This document shows, one piece after another, positions 8,031 through 17,568 of a stretch of 64,000 nucleotides of DNA. The translations under genes and the position numbers were made by a program. The notes under the pieces are model-generated. The model was not told the DNA's origin. It saw only the letters and a program-made list of their open reading frames with translations, and searched no databases. The DNA comes from Paenibacillus periandrae (lineage in GTDB: Bacteria; Bacillota; Bacilli; Paenibacillales; NBRC-103111). The stretch's first letter is position 1, and the number at the start of each line of letters is the position of its first letter. The stretch covers positions 124,001 through 188,000 of the forward strand of contig NZ_JAJNMU010000001.1 in the NCBI RefSeq assembly GCF_022458865.1, given 5' to 3'.

Positions 8031-9430
8031 AGGGTTAAATAATCCACGATTTGTTCCAGCTTCATACCCCTTGACCCCTTTACAAGCACGACATCGTTCG
8101 GTGTAGCGTAGTTTGCGATTGCCAGTGCGAGCTGGCTTTTATCCTCAAAATGTGTTACACCTTCGGTTTCATAGACAAGGGCAGCTTGCTCCGCTACATA
8201 CTTACTCAATGCTCCATACGTAAAAACTCGATCAATTTTGTTGGGATCAAGCATTTGGCCTATTTCCCGATGAAATTCAATCTCTCGCTCACCGAGCTCC
8301 AGCATATCGCCCAATACAACGATTTTATGAGTGTAGCCCTGAAGCTCATGCAGTAAATGTAGAGCGGCCTTCATCGAAGACGGGCTTGCATTGTAAGCAT
8401 CATTCAAAACCGTCAGTCCCAACGGAGTTTTCGTAAGCTCGATACGCATTCCCGTCATGACACTTGCTCTTAAGCCTTCAGCAATAACAGCTGGCGGAAT
8501 ATCAAAATACATGCCTACCGCTATCGTAGCAAGCGCATTAACCACATTGTGAGAGCCCAACACAGGAATGAAAAAATCGACGTCTAAACCACTTAACTGA
8601 AAATGAGTTCCTGTCGCATCCATATGAACTCGCTCAGGTATGAAATCATTTTCTGGTCGAGTTCCAAAGGTGACCGTGTTGAAATCAAGTCCTTGCTCCC
8701 CGCCACGACGATACTCCCATTCAGGTAAAACCGCATCGATCAGCGGATCATCGCCATTGTAAATCAACGTGCCACCTGTCTGCAGGCCTGCTACAATTTC
8801 CGTCTTCGCTCTCGCGATTTCTTCCCGCGTACCCAGTTGCAGCAGATGAGCTTCACCGATGTTTGTAATAATAGCAATTTCCGGTTCGGCTAGCTCAGAC
8901 AAGAACTGGATTTCTCCACGGTTGCTCATCCCCATTTCGAGCACAATGATGTCGGTATCCTCCTCCAGTTGCAGAAGGGTGAAAGGTAATCCGATATGAT
9001 TGTTATAATTGCCAATCGTTTTGTGCACCTTATACGTAGTTGCCAAAACAGCCGCAGTCATATCCTTTGTCGTTGTCTTGCCATTACTACCAGTAATCCC
9101 CACAACCCTCACATTCAGCTGCGAGAGATAGGATTTAGCCAGTGTTTGCAGAGCTGCCAATGTATCGTCAACAAAAATTAATGGAACGCCAGCTGGAGGA
9201 TGCCCGTGATCATTTTGCCATAACGATGCAACCGCCCCTTGGCTCATAGCCTCTTCAACAAATCGATGTCCATCGAAAGACTCACCTATTAATGGCACAT
9301 AGAGATTGCCCAACTGAATAGTACGGGTATCTTTGGAAACCCCGCTAATCTGCATATCAGATATACTGATGTCGCTGCGAGCAATACCTTCGCACATCGC
9401 TGCGATCTGGGAGTAAGTTCGTTTAATCAT
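8018..9430 (-). CDS. murF: UDP-MurNAc-tripeptide--D-alanyl-D-alanine ligase MurF
   Basis: Adds D-Ala-D-Ala to complete the UDP-MurNAc-pentapeptide. Mur ligase architecture over 470 residues, with the P-loop GITGSNGKTTTKDM near residue 115, NIGEAHLLQLGTREEIARAK in the central domain, and the C-terminal NDAYNASPSSMKAAL and VLGDMLELG blocks. Start ATG is preceded by GGGGAGGACGCC. It overlaps the end of murE by 8 bp, so the two are translationally coupled. The last codons (TLPKV, stop) are read from the CCTCCC-rich end of the repeat element, so the original C terminus may have been replaced. Confidence 0.96.
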   Translation of the reverse strand: MIKRTYSQIAAMCEGIARSDISISDMQISGVSKDTRTIQLGNLYVPLIGESFDGHRFVEEAMSQGAVASLWQNDHGHPPAGVPLIFVDDTLAALQTLAKSYLSQLNVRVVGITGSNGKTTTKDMTAAVLATTYKVHKTIGNYNNHIGLPFTLLQLEEDTDIIVLEMGMSNRGEIQFLSELAEPEIAIITNIGEAHLLQLGTREEIARAKTEIVAGLQTGGTLIYNGDDPLIDAVLPEWEYRRGGEQGLDFNTVTFGTRPENDFIPERVHMDATGTHFQLSGLDVDFFIPVLGSHNVVNALATIAVGMYFDIPPAVIAEGLRASVMTGMRIELTKTPLGLTVLNDAYNASPSSMKAALHLLHELQGYTHKIVVLGDMLELGEREIEFHREIGQMLDPNKIDRVFTYGALSKYVAEQAALVYETEGVTHFEDKSQLALAIANYATPNDVVLVKGSRGMKLEQIVDYLTLPKV

Positions 9431-10916
9431 GGCGTCCTCCCCTTATCGCTTCTTTGGCAACCAGGCGATCATCAAAATCATGCTTGATCCCGTTAATATC
9501 CTGATAAGTTTCATGACCTTTGCCCGCGATCAATACAACATCACCTCGAACAGCGTTGGCAATCGCCAGATTAATAGCAGCTCTGCGGTCAGCAATAAGC
9601 TGATAACGTTCCCCTGGAAAATCAACCTCCAGAAGCCCTGGTACAATATCCAGCAAAATACTTTGCGGATCTTCCTTACGCGGGTTATCGGAGGTCACAT
9701 ATAGATAATCGCTGTACCGGGCAGCAACCTTACCCATAACAGGTCGTTTAAGACGATCACGATCACCGCCACAGCCGAAGACGCAATGAATCTGACCTTC
9801 TACGAATTGGGAGATGGTAGATAATGCATTTTCCAAGCCATCCGGTGTATGGGCGTAATCAACAAGAACCAAAAAGTCCTGCCCCTCGTCAACAACCTCC
9901 ATTCGCCCTTCAATTACAGCTATGGATTCCAGACTCTGCTTGATCGCTTCCAAGGAAATACCTTCCAGCAGCGCTGCTGTTATAGCAGCCAAACAATTAT
10001 ACACATTGAATTCACCAACAAGTGGAGTATGCAAATCCGCAGTTCCGCGAAATGTCGTACAACGGAAATGAGTCCCTTTGGAAGTAATTTCAATGGCTTC
10101 TGCCCGTACATCCGCGTTCTGCTTGATCCCATAGGTTATAACCTGAGCAGCAGTCAGCTTGACGAAATCCTCACTTGCCGAATCATCGGCGTTAAGTACC
10201 GCATAGCGCTGCCCTTCCGGAGCTGCTGAATATGCATTCCCAAGACCCGAGAATAACAACCCTTTGGAGGCCTTATAGTTTTCCATGGATCCGTGGTAGT
10301 CCAGGTGGTCCTGGGTTAAATTCGTGAATATGGCAGTTCGAAAGCTGGTACCCTTCACCCTTCCCAAATCCAGGCCTTGGGAAGTCACCTCCATGATGCA
10401 GAACTCCGTACCCACTGCCTGCATCTCAGCCATAATACGCTGCAGATTCAAGGACTCCTGTGTATTCGTTCCATTATTCGGTATCGTCCTATCACCTATT
10501 TTCACTTCGATATTGCTCATGAGTCCAGTCGAATGTCCCTGACTGCTCAAGATTCTTTCCAACAGATAGGTAGTGGTAGTTTTACCATTTGTGCCTGTTA
10601 TACCGATTGCTTTCATATTGCGGCTTGGATATCCATAAAAATGATTGGCGATTAATGCCATAGCGTAACGTGAATCCTTAACAATCAGCTTAGGGATGTC
10701 GACATCGACATCATGCTCCACAACCAAAGCAACCGCTCCTTGCTGAGCGGCCTTGGCTGCAAAAAGATGTCCATCATCAACTAAACCTCGAATGCAGAAA
10801 AATAAATCACCCGGCTGTACCCGCCGGGAATCCATTTGTAAGCCGCTGAATACCGTTTCTTCATCACCGTCAATACGGCTAACCGCAAGCTGCGAAGCCA
10901 GTTCGTTCAGCTGCAT
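9423..10916 (-). CDS. murE: UDP-MurNAc-L-Ala-D-Glu--meso-diaminopimelate ligase MurE
   Basis: Adds the third amino acid of the stem peptide. The motif DNPR (in VTSDNPRKEDP, about residue 410) is the known signature of enzymes that choose meso-diaminopimelate rather than lysine, so this cell wall should be DAP type; dapB further along the window agrees. P-loop AIGITGTNGKTTTTYLLE near 108-125, central NLTQDHLDYHGSMENYKASK, C-terminal VDYAHTPDGLENAL and IAGKGHETYQ. Length 497 is normal. The ATG follows AATGGAGGGAAGCTC. It is 85 bp after spoVD. Confidence 0.97.
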   Translation of the reverse strand: MQLNELASQLAVSRIDGDEETVFSGLQMDSRRVQPGDLFFCIRGLVDDGHLFAAKAAQQGAVALVVEHDVDVDIPKLIVKDSRYAMALIANHFYGYPSRNMKAIGITGTNGKTTTTYLLERILSSQGHSTGLMSNIEVKIGDRTIPNNGTNTQESLNLQRIMAEMQAVGTEFCIMEVTSQGLDLGRVKGTSFRTAIFTNLTQDHLDYHGSMENYKASKGLLFSGLGNAYSAAPEGQRYAVLNADDSASEDFVKLTAAQVITYGIKQNADVRAEAIEITSKGTHFRCTTFRGTADLHTPLVGEFNVYNCLAAITAALLEGISLEAIKQSLESIAVIEGRMEVVDEGQDFLVLVDYAHTPDGLENALSTISQFVEGQIHCVFGCGGDRDRLKRPVMGKVAARYSDYLYVTSDNPRKEDPQSILLDIVPGLLEVDFPGERYQLIADRRAAINLAIANAVRGDVVLIAGKGHETYQDINGIKHDFDDRLVAKEAIRGGRHD

Positions 10917-11001
10917 GAGCTTCCCTCCATTTTTTACACATGGTATCTATTATGGACAAAAAAAGTGCTGCTGAAAAGCCTCTTTTTTAAATTGTCGTTA
11001 T

Positions 11002-12942
11002 TTAATTACTTTCTTGAGGAGGAGGAGCAGTTTCCGATAAATAAATGCGGATCGTAGAGCCTTGCTCCAGCTTGGCGCCTGCCTTCGGAACCTGATTGAC
11101 CACATAGGAGCCAACCCCGGATTTGGCAAGCAGGAAATTTGAATTCAAGTTTTCGTATATATCCGTGACGCTCATACCAATTACATTCGGAACCTCAACT
11201 AAACGGGTATCACCATACACATATTTTCGCTCCAGTTGGTCCTTTCGCTCAGGTACTTGCATATAACGAAGAGTATCCTCCATAATACTTTTGACAATAG
11301 GTGCTGCTATCAAGCCTCCGAACTGAAGACCTTGCGGATTATCCACAGCGGCATAAACAACAATTTTGGGATCGTCTGCAGGTGCAAACCCTATAAAAGA
11401 AACGATATGATCGGTTGCGGAATAACGACCATTGATGACTTTTTGCGCTGTTCCGGTTTTTCCGCCTACCCGATAGCCTTCAATAAATGCGTTACGCCCA
11501 GTTCCGTTTGCAACCACGCTTTCCAATGTTTCTCTAACCTGCTTGGAGGTTGCTTCCGATATAACCTGCCTGACCAGCTCTGGTTGTACCTGATCGATCA
11601 TTTGACTGCTGCCCGGCTGGTACCAGCCTCTCGCAACAAATGGCTTGAAAAGCTTCCCTCCATTAATAGCAGCCGAAACCGCTGTAATCTGTTGAATTGG
11701 AGTTACCGACACGCCTTGACCAAATGCTGTTGTAGCTAATTCTACCGGGCCCACACGTGACATTTTGAACATAATTCCATTCTCTTCGCCACCGAGATCA
11801 ATCCCGGTTTTCGTACCGAAGCCAAACTTCGAAATATAATCGAACAGCTTCTCCTTACCAAGCCGCTGGCCCATTACAACAAAGCCCGGATTGCATGAGT
11901 TTTCGACAACCTGCAAAAAGGTCTCGCTTCCGTGACCGCCCCGCTTCCAGCATCGCAACCTCGCACCGGCAACCTCAATGTAGCCAGGATCATAAAAAGA
12001 TTCATTCAAATTAACCTTTTTCTCTTCTAAAGCAGCTGCCAATGTAATAATTTTGAAAGTCGAGCCAGGCTCATAAGTCATCCAGATGGGCAGGTTGCGG
12101 TCGTAGCTCTCTTTGGGAAATTCACGAAAGCTGCCGGGATCATAACCAGGTCTTCCCCCCATCGCGAGAATTTCACCGTTATTCGGATCCATCACGATAG
12201 CAATTGCATGCTCCGCTTGGTATTTGACCATGGCCTGATCCAGCTCGCGCTCCAGTACCGATTGAATATGACTGTCCACGGTCAATTGCAGATTCATCCC
12301 ATCACGCGGTTTCACATAAGCGTCTGTTGAATTCGGCATTTGTCTGCCTGCTGCATCAGCCAAAAATGATATGCTGCCACCTAATCCGGTCAAAGGCTTA
12401 TCATATTTTAATTCTATGCCCGTTAAACCTTGATTATCAATACCTGTAAACCCAAGAATATGTGCGGCAAGCTGTCCAAAAGGATAGTATCGTTTATTGT
12501 CTTCTGCAACCACGATACCCGGGAGATTCAGAGAACGGATTTCCTGAGCTTTCTCCTGTGTAATCTTCCGTCCACCCGGTTGGATACGTACGATTAATTG
12601 TCTTTGCGTAATCTGTTTAAGCAGCGTCTCCTCGTTCAACTGAAGCGTAGAAGCAAGCTGGGCTGCTGCAGACTTGGCGTCTTTGATTTGTGCAGGAATG
12701 GCCATTACCGTTGGTGAACTGATATTATAGGCAAGCTGTATCCCGTTACGGTCAAGAATCTCGCCACGTTTGGCAGCAAAAGGAATATTCCGGCGCCAAG
12801 AATCCTCTGCTTTTCCAGATAACTCCGGTCCTAACCATATTTGAACAAAACCAAGCCTTATGATCAAAGCGACGAACAAAAAAGTACCAATAATAAGTGC
12901 GACAAAAAGTCGACGACGAACCGTTGTTTGAGTTGCTTTCAT
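11002..12942 (-). CDS. spoVD: Class B penicillin-binding protein, SpoVD type, with one PASTA domain
   Basis: Membrane-anchored D,D-transpeptidase that cross-links peptidoglycan. One N-terminal membrane helix (about 12-34), a PBP dimerisation domain, then the transpeptidase domain with SxxK as PGSTFKI (near 295), SxN as SCN in ENSCNPGF, and KTG in GGKTGTAQK. A single PASTA repeat closes the protein (about 585-640, VPNVIGMSVTDIYENL). In B. subtilis the gene in this slot, after pbpB and before murE, is spoVD, which makes the spore cortex with SpoVE. Its role in sporulation is inferred from synteny; it could also act in vegetative division. Confidence 0.87.
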   Translation of the reverse strand: MKATQTTVRRRLFVALIIGTFLFVALIIRLGFVQIWLGPELSGKAEDSWRRNIPFAAKRGEILDRNGIQLAYNISSPTVMAIPAQIKDAKSAAAQLASTLQLNEETLLKQITQRQLIVRIQPGGRKITQEKAQEIRSLNLPGIVVAEDNKRYYPFGQLAAHILGFTGIDNQGLTGIELKYDKPLTGLGGSISFLADAAGRQMPNSTDAYVKPRDGMNLQLTVDSHIQSVLERELDQAMVKYQAEHAIAIVMDPNNGEILAMGGRPGYDPGSFREFPKESYDRNLPIWMTYEPGSTFKIITLAAALEEKKVNLNESFYDPGYIEVAGARLRCWKRGGHGSETFLQVVENSCNPGFVVMGQRLGKEKLFDYISKFGFGTKTGIDLGGEENGIMFKMSRVGPVELATTAFGQGVSVTPIQQITAVSAAINGGKLFKPFVARGWYQPGSSQMIDQVQPELVRQVISEATSKQVRETLESVVANGTGRNAFIEGYRVGGKTGTAQKVINGRYSATDHIVSFIGFAPADDPKIVVYAAVDNPQGLQFGGLIAAPIVKSIMEDTLRYMQVPERKDQLERKYVYGDTRLVEVPNVIGMSVTDIYENLNSNFLLAKSGVGSYVVNQVPKAGAKLEQGSTIRIYLSETAPPPQESN

Positions 12943-13023
12943 GACTGCCCGTTCCCCTCCTGAAATAAATCTGGGACTGCTTCATATCCAGATTATTCAG
13001 GACAAACAGTAGTTAGAACAAGC

Positions 13024-15387
13024 CTACCTCGCTGGAGGGTCGTTTTTTTTAGTAGAAGCTTCATTGACCTTGGTCGATTCTGCCGCTTTGACGGGGTTAT
13101 TAGGTTTGACAGTTGTTACCTTCTTATCCGTCTTTGCTGGCGTAGTAGCAGCGGGTGCAGAAGGAGCATCGGTATCAGAAGACGGGCCCTGCAGCAGTTC
13201 GCTGTATGGCTTAAGCTGCAAAACAAGCTGTCTGGCATCACTATCACCAGATAAAGTTTGAGAAGCAACATAGCCTTCACCTACGGATTGACATTTCACT
13301 TTAATGAATGTGCATACTTCCAGAGCATCCCTTAATGATTTGCCTGTCAAATCTGGAATTGGCAGATCACCGCCTTCTTGCAGCACCACATAAATTCGTT
13401 GAGCAGAGCTGATATCGGTCCCGACTGCCGGTGATTGGGCGATAACTTTACTGCCTTTTCCAATGCTTTCGACGATTACACCGAATTTATTCATCAAATT
13501 TTTAGATTTCTCAACGGTTTGGCCAGATAGATCGGGCATCAGCATATCTTCTTCCTTCTCCGCTGTTTTCATTTGCTGGGTATTGGAAGGTACGCCCATA
13601 TAACGCAGTGTTTGCGACACAATTTCTTTAAAGGCCGGAGGCGCGACCTCACTGCCCCGATGATAATCGCCTCCGAGATCCGGTTCATCAGCAATAATCG
13701 TTACAAGAATTTTTGGGTTTTCCACAGGCGCATACCCTATAAAGGATACAACCCACTTGCCATCCGCGTAGCCTTTACCTCCAGGTTCAACCTTATTGGC
13801 TGTTCCCGTTTTTCCTGCGACTCGATACCCCTCGATGTAAGCATTACGCCCTGTTCCGATAGCCTGATCGCTAACGACCTGCTCCAAATATTCACTTACC
13901 TGCTTGGCTGTTCGCTCGGATACAACCTGCCGAATCACTGTTGGTTCGAAGGTCTGAATGACTTCCTTGGTCTTCGGGTTCACGATGTCTTTAACGACAT
14001 GCGGTACCATCAGCTTACCGCCATTGGCAATCGCTGCATACGCCGATGTTTGTTGTATCGCAGTTGTCGTCAGACGTCCTTGACCATAAGTAGCCGTTGC
14101 ATAATCAGAAGGATATTTCATCGCTACGATACCAGGAACCTCCCCTGGAAGATCAATCCCAGTTTTAGCTCCAAAGCCAAAATCTTTGATATATTTCTCA
14201 AGCTTGTCCTTACCGAGCTTCTCATAGCCAAGCTTAACAAAAGCGACATTACTTGAGCGCTTTAATCCATCCAGATATGAAATTGGGCCCCATCCGACAA
14301 TATTATGGTCATGTAGAACCCGCCCTGGCACTTGAATAGCCCCCGACTGATACTTATCTTCGGGAAAGAACAAGTTTTCCTCAACGGCTGCAGCCAACGT
14401 GACAATCTTGAAGGTCGAGCCTGGCTCGTATTGGGATGCAACTGTATTATTAATAAAATCACTTTGGTTTTTGTTGTCCCAGTACTTGTTGGGATTAAAA
14501 TCAGGAGTACTCGCCATCCCCAAAACTTCCATCGTTTGCGGATCAACGGCTATTGCCGTCAAGCTTTTAGGACGATACTTGGCATTCACCTTCTCGAGCG
14601 CGCTTTCAATGTAGAACTGAATGTTTTTGTCAATGGTGAGTCTAACGTTGCTACCATCTACGGCAGGCTGGTAATTAACCTTGGCATCGGGAAGTTCGAC
14701 TCCGGTTCGATCCTTCTCATAGCTCCTGTTTCCGGGAATACCTTTAAGAAAGCTGTCAAAGCGAGACTCCAATCCTGTTAAAGCTTTACCCTCTTTATCC
14801 GTATAACCAAGCACATGAGAAGCAAGCTTGCCACCTGGATAAAACCGTTTTTGTTCCTTTTGCAGATAGATGCCAACATTTTTAACATTTGCCTGACTTT
14901 TGAGCGTATCAATGAAGGTTTTTACCTGCTCGGCAACCTCCGTATCAATTTTCCAGCCCTCATTGCGAATTTCTACTTGTGTCATCAGTGTCGTCTGTTG
15001 TGTCTTTTCATCTATCTTTTTTTTATTGAGCAGCGTCCGAATTTTTTCCTCTAAAGCCATTATGGTTGCTGGATCATCCGATGTTTTTAACAATCCTGCC
15101 AAGCCTTTAACGACACTCTGCTCCAATTGATATTTTTGAATTATAATTGGATTCAATGCAATCGTATAAGCAGGCGAATCCTCGGCAAGCACCTTGTCAT
15201 TGCGATCGACAATCGCTCCTCTGACAGGGCGAAGCACATCCTCCTTGGCCCATCTCTCTTGCGCTGATGTCAGTAAACCTGCACCCTGCACAACCTGAAC
15301 CCAATAAAGTCTGCCTACTATTGCAACAAAAAAGAGGGTAAACAACCCTCCAATGAGTAATGATCTGAGCTTTACTTTTTTTGTCAT
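13024..15387 (-). CDS. pbpB: Class B penicillin-binding protein 2B (FtsI/PbpB type) with two PASTA domains
   Basis: Septal transpeptidase candidate. Residues about 8-28 form the membrane anchor; the dimerisation domain follows; the catalytic domain carries SxxK in EPGSTFKIV, SxN as SSN in KRSSNVAFV and KTG in AGKTGTANK. Two PASTA repeats sit at about 615-735 (MPDLSGQTVEKSKNLM and IPDLTGKSLRDALEV), followed by a serine, alanine and lysine-rich tail. At 787 residues it is longer than SpoVD mainly through the second PASTA and this tail. It stands directly after ftsL, the usual partner that forms the FtsL-DivIB-DivIC-PBP2B complex. The start follows GGGAGAGAGGAG. Confidence 0.92.
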   Translation of the reverse strand: MTKKVKLRSLLIGGLFTLFFVAIVGRLYWVQVVQGAGLLTSAQERWAKEDVLRPVRGAIVDRNDKVLAEDSPAYTIALNPIIIQKYQLEQSVVKGLAGLLKTSDDPATIMALEEKIRTLLNKKKIDEKTQQTTLMTQVEIRNEGWKIDTEVAEQVKTFIDTLKSQANVKNVGIYLQKEQKRFYPGGKLASHVLGYTDKEGKALTGLESRFDSFLKGIPGNRSYEKDRTGVELPDAKVNYQPAVDGSNVRLTIDKNIQFYIESALEKVNAKYRPKSLTAIAVDPQTMEVLGMASTPDFNPNKYWDNKNQSDFINNTVASQYEPGSTFKIVTLAAAVEENLFFPEDKYQSGAIQVPGRVLHDHNIVGWGPISYLDGLKRSSNVAFVKLGYEKLGKDKLEKYIKDFGFGAKTGIDLPGEVPGIVAMKYPSDYATATYGQGRLTTTAIQQTSAYAAIANGGKLMVPHVVKDIVNPKTKEVIQTFEPTVIRQVVSERTAKQVSEYLEQVVSDQAIGTGRNAYIEGYRVAGKTGTANKVEPGGKGYADGKWVVSFIGYAPVENPKILVTIIADEPDLGGDYHRGSEVAPPAFKEIVSQTLRYMGVPSNTQQMKTAEKEEDMLMPDLSGQTVEKSKNLMNKFGVIVESIGKGSKVIAQSPAVGTDISSAQRIYVVLQEGGDLPIPDLTGKSLRDALEVCTFIKVKCQSVGEGYVASQTLSGDSDARQLVLQLKPYSELLQGPSSDTDAPSAPAATTPAKTDKKVTTVKPNNPVKAAESTKVNEASTKKNDPPAR

Positions 15388-15421
15388 TTCGACTCCTCTC
15401 TCCCATTCCTATCATAGATGA

Positions 15422-15859
15422 TTAAGGGGCGATATCCGTCGTTTTTTGATTCACTGCAGTCGCATTAGATGGAGCTTTCGGTTCTTTAAGGGACACTTTG
15501 CTGATCTGTTTATCTTCAGGTGGGACCAAACCAACTTTGGTAGCTTCAGTTCTTAGACGATCCGGACTCGATAAAGCTTCCACTTTATGCTTTAACACAC
15601 TATTCTCCGCCTGCAGCTTTTGAATGTCGGTCTCGAACTTCAAAATCTTTGTGTTCATTTCATAGATTTGCGCATAGCGCCAAATAATCAGGCTGGCCAC
15701 CGCTACGCAGACCAGTACCGTGAATAAATAGAGCAGCTTCTCCTGAACCGGAAGCGATCTGTTACGGTAAACGACTCTCTTGGTTTCCTTAACTGTAACC
15801 TTTTCCTTCTGGGCGGGACGTTGTTTAGTTGCCGAGCTTCCGTGTATGTATGCAGGCAT
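15422..15859 (-). CDS. ftsL: Cell division protein FtsL
   Basis: Small bitopic membrane protein of the divisome. It has a basic cytoplasmic tail of about 45 residues, one membrane helix (about 45-65, KLLYLFTVLVCVAVASLII), then a heptad-like region (KFETDIQKLQAENSVLKHKVEAL) typical of the FtsL leucine zipper. 145 residues. Family members are poorly conserved, so the call rests on topology and on the invariable place between rsmH and the class B PBP. An AAGGAGG ribosome site precedes the ATG. Confidence 0.9.
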   Translation of the reverse strand: MPAYIHGSSATKQRPAQKEKVTVKETKRVVYRNRSLPVQEKLLYLFTVLVCVAVASLIIWRYAQIYEMNTKILKFETDIQKLQAENSVLKHKVEALSSPDRLRTEATKVGLVPPEDKQISKVSLKEPKAPSNATAVNQKTTDIAP

Positions 15860-15958
15860 TGAGATATTTCCTCCTTCACTAAGTAAGTATTTGATATAGA
15901 AAACCTCTATCGAGGCCCATTCGACGTAAATTTGGGCAGCAGCTTTTCCTGTTAAACC

Positions 15959-16915
15959 CTAGCTATGCAGTTTTTCAGCGATCCTTAGCTTGGCTGAACG
16001 CGATCTGGAGTTTTCATCCAATTCTTCAACACTAGCTTCTATAGGCTTACGGTTAACAAGCTTCACAATTCCCTTGGTACCGCACACACATATCGGAAAA
16101 TCACCTGGACATGTACAACGCTCCACATATTTGGCAAAGGTTTGTTTGCAAATTCGATCTTCCAGCGAATGGAAGGTGATGACTGCCACTCTACCTTCAG
16201 GCGCCAAGCAGCGAATCGATTGCTCCAACGCTTCTTCAAACACTCCCAGTTCATCGTTGACAGCTATACGCAATGCCTGAAAGCTGCGTTTCGCTGGATG
16301 AGGTCCATTACGTCTTGCTGCTGCAGGGATACCTTCCTTGATTAGCTCGACAAGTTGACCCGTCGAATCAATAGGACCTTTGGAGCGTGCCGCAACAATC
16401 TTTCCGGCAATACGCTTTGCAAATTTTTCTTCTCCGTATTCAAACAAAATACGGATGATTTCCTGCTCTGGCCATTCATTAACAATGTCTCTTGCCGTCA
16501 ATTTCGCAGTACGGTCCATTCTCATATCCAGCTCAGCATCATGGTTGTAGCTAAAGCCACGTTCTGCTTCATCGAGTTGGGGAGATGAAACGCCCAGATC
16601 AAACAAAATCCCATCAACCTGCGGCTGGCCGCTTTTCATAACTCGAGGATCAAGCTTCAGCTGTTCCTCCAAAAAACGAAAATTACTTCGCACCAGCTTG
16701 ACCCTATCCATCAGGGGGGCAAGTCTTTCTTTGGCATTATCCAAGGCTGCATCATCCTGGTCAAAAGCGATCAATAATCCCTCGCTGCTTAAACGGGAAG
16801 CAATTTCGTAGCTATGTCCAGCACCGCCAAGTGTGCAATCCACATAAATGCCATCTGGCTTAATATTCAATCCTTCTACAGCTTCTTGCTTCAATACAGT
16901 AATATGATGAAACAT
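15959..16915 (-). CDS. rsmH: 16S rRNA (cytosine1402-N4)-methyltransferase RsmH (MraW)
   Basis: SAM-dependent enzyme that methylates C1402 in the decoding centre of 16S rRNA; it is a standard second gene of dcw clusters. The SAM loop [10 protein letters not shown] appears near residue 33 and [15 protein letters not shown] and [11 protein letters not shown] follow. I start it at the ATG 16913-16915 (MFHHITVL), 318 residues, because CCCTCC on plus (GGAGGG on minus) stands at the right distance; a longer reading into the repeat lacks a site. The 98 bp that separate it from mraZ are almost entirely the hairpin repeat, copy 2. Confidence 0.96.
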   Translation of the reverse strand: MFHHITVLKQEAVEGLNIKPDGIYVDCTLGGAGHSYEIASRLSSEGLLIAFDQDDAALDNAKERLAPLMDRVKLVRSNFRFLEEQLKLDPRVMKSGQPQVDGILFDLGVSSPQLDEAERGFSYNHDAELDMRMDRTAKLTARDIVNEWPEQEIIRILFEYGEEKFAKRIAGKIVAARSKGPIDSTGQLVELIKEGIPAAARRNGPHPAKRSFQALRIAVNDELGVFEEALEQSIRCLAPEGRVAVITFHSLEDRICKQTFAKYVERCTCPGDFPICVCGTKGIVKLVNRKPIEASVEELDENSRSRSAKLRIAEKLHS

Positions 16916-16930
16916 CGTTACCCTCCTCAG

Positions 16931-16997
16931 AGTTTTGCGCAGCAAAACTTACTTCGTAAGCGTTACTGAGTTTTGCTTGGCAAAACTTCGTAAACAT
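16931..16997 (-). repeat. Shine-Dalgarno-proximal hairpin repeat, copy 2 (before rsmH), two tandem units
   Basis: Reading on minus there are two units of about 43 bp. Unit one is a TTTACGAAG block and the stem GTTTTGC/GCAAAAC; the linker CAGTAAC follows; unit two is GCTTACGAAGTA and the stem AGTTTTGC-TGC-GCAAAACT. It ends five bases before GAGGAGG of rsmH. CTTAC-GAA-GTAAG inside unit two can form an alternative small hairpin. Same linker and order as copy 4. Confidence 0.9.
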
Positions 16998-17013
16998 GGT
17001 TTGTTTTCAATGG

Positions 17014-17451
17014 CTAGAGATCGAAGTTAAAATCAACAAGCTTTTCGGCTATTTCGTTGAAGGACTCGCTCGATTGCTGGAAATAGTTTACCCATATTGG
17101 CTTGCTCCAAATCTCAACACGATTGGAAACACCGATAACGACGCAATCTTTATCCAATTTGGCATATTCAACAAGGTTGTTAGGCAAATTAATTCTGCCC
17201 TGCTTATCCAGCTCGCATTCTCCGGCACCGGAGAAAAAGAACCGACTAAAAGCACGGGCATCCGACTTCATGAGTGACAAAGCTTTCAGCTTTTGCTCAA
17301 GCACCACCCATTCTTCCATAGGGTATACAAATAAGCATTGATCCAAGCCTCGTGTGACAATGAAGGTTGTTCCAAGGGATTCGCGAAATTTAGCTGGCAC
17401 AATGATACGACCCTTTTCATCGATGCTGTGCTGAAATTCGCCCATGAACAT
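17014..17451 (-). CDS. mraZ: Transcriptional regulator MraZ
   Basis: First gene of the dcw operon. MraZ proteins have two AbrB-like swapped-hairpin domains, form ring oligomers and repress their own operon. Here the two conserved blocks are [14 protein letters not shown] (about 12-25) and [12 protein letters not shown] (about 87-98), with [17 protein letters not shown] between them; 145 residues is the family norm. Four 10-bp-spaced boxes directly upstream are its likely operator, so autoregulation is expected. The start MFMGEFQHS is the family's usual one. Confidence 0.97.
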   Translation of the reverse strand: MFMGEFQHSIDEKGRIIVPAKFRESLGTTFIVTRGLDQCLFVYPMEEWVVLEQKLKALSLMKSDARAFSRFFFSGAGECELDKQGRINLPNNLVEYAKLDKDCVVIGVSNRVEIWSKPIWVNYFQQSSESFNEIAEKLVDFNFDL

Positions 17452-17460
17452 ATACCTTCA

Positions 17461-17497
17461 CCCCTTTTCACCACTTTACCCCACTTCCCACCACTTT
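17461..17497 (-). promoter_or_regulatory. MraZ operator: four 10-bp-periodic boxes
   Basis: On minus, AAAGTGG, GAAGTGG, AAAGTGG and AAAGGGG occur with starts exactly 10 bp apart, each followed by three variable bases. This agrees with the known MraZ box pattern (AAAGTG[T/G] plus N3, or TGGG repeats in E. coli). The most distal box touches the -10 hexamer and the most proximal one overlaps the mraZ ribosome site, so bound MraZ could block both initiation and access downstream. Confidence 0.87.
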
Positions 17498-17525
17498 GTA
17501 TAGTTTAATTCTCTAGAAAAAAGAA
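17497..17525 (-). promoter_or_regulatory. Probable dcw operon promoter
   Basis: A -10-like TATACA lies at 17497-17502 (minus) immediately upstream of the MraZ boxes. A -35 is not obvious; a T-rich stretch about 17 bp further up is the best candidate. Placement by the operator and after the upstream terminator supports it. Confidence 0.5.
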
Positions 17526-17547
17526 AAATCCTGCTTATTAGCAGGAT
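17520..17547 (-). terminator. Rho-independent terminator after the DUF4349 gene
   Basis: On minus: ATCCTGC-TAATAA-GCAGGAT followed by TTTTTCTTTTTT. A perfect 7-bp stem just after the DUF4349 stop, insulating the dcw promoter. Confidence 0.9.
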
Positions 17548-17568
17548 AGCCATAAAAATTTTTATTTA

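Noticed and set aside
10940..10995. Terminator between spoVD and murE
   Set aside because: A and T runs flank the stretch, but the inner bases do not pair, and a terminator inside the essential operon would be unlikely.
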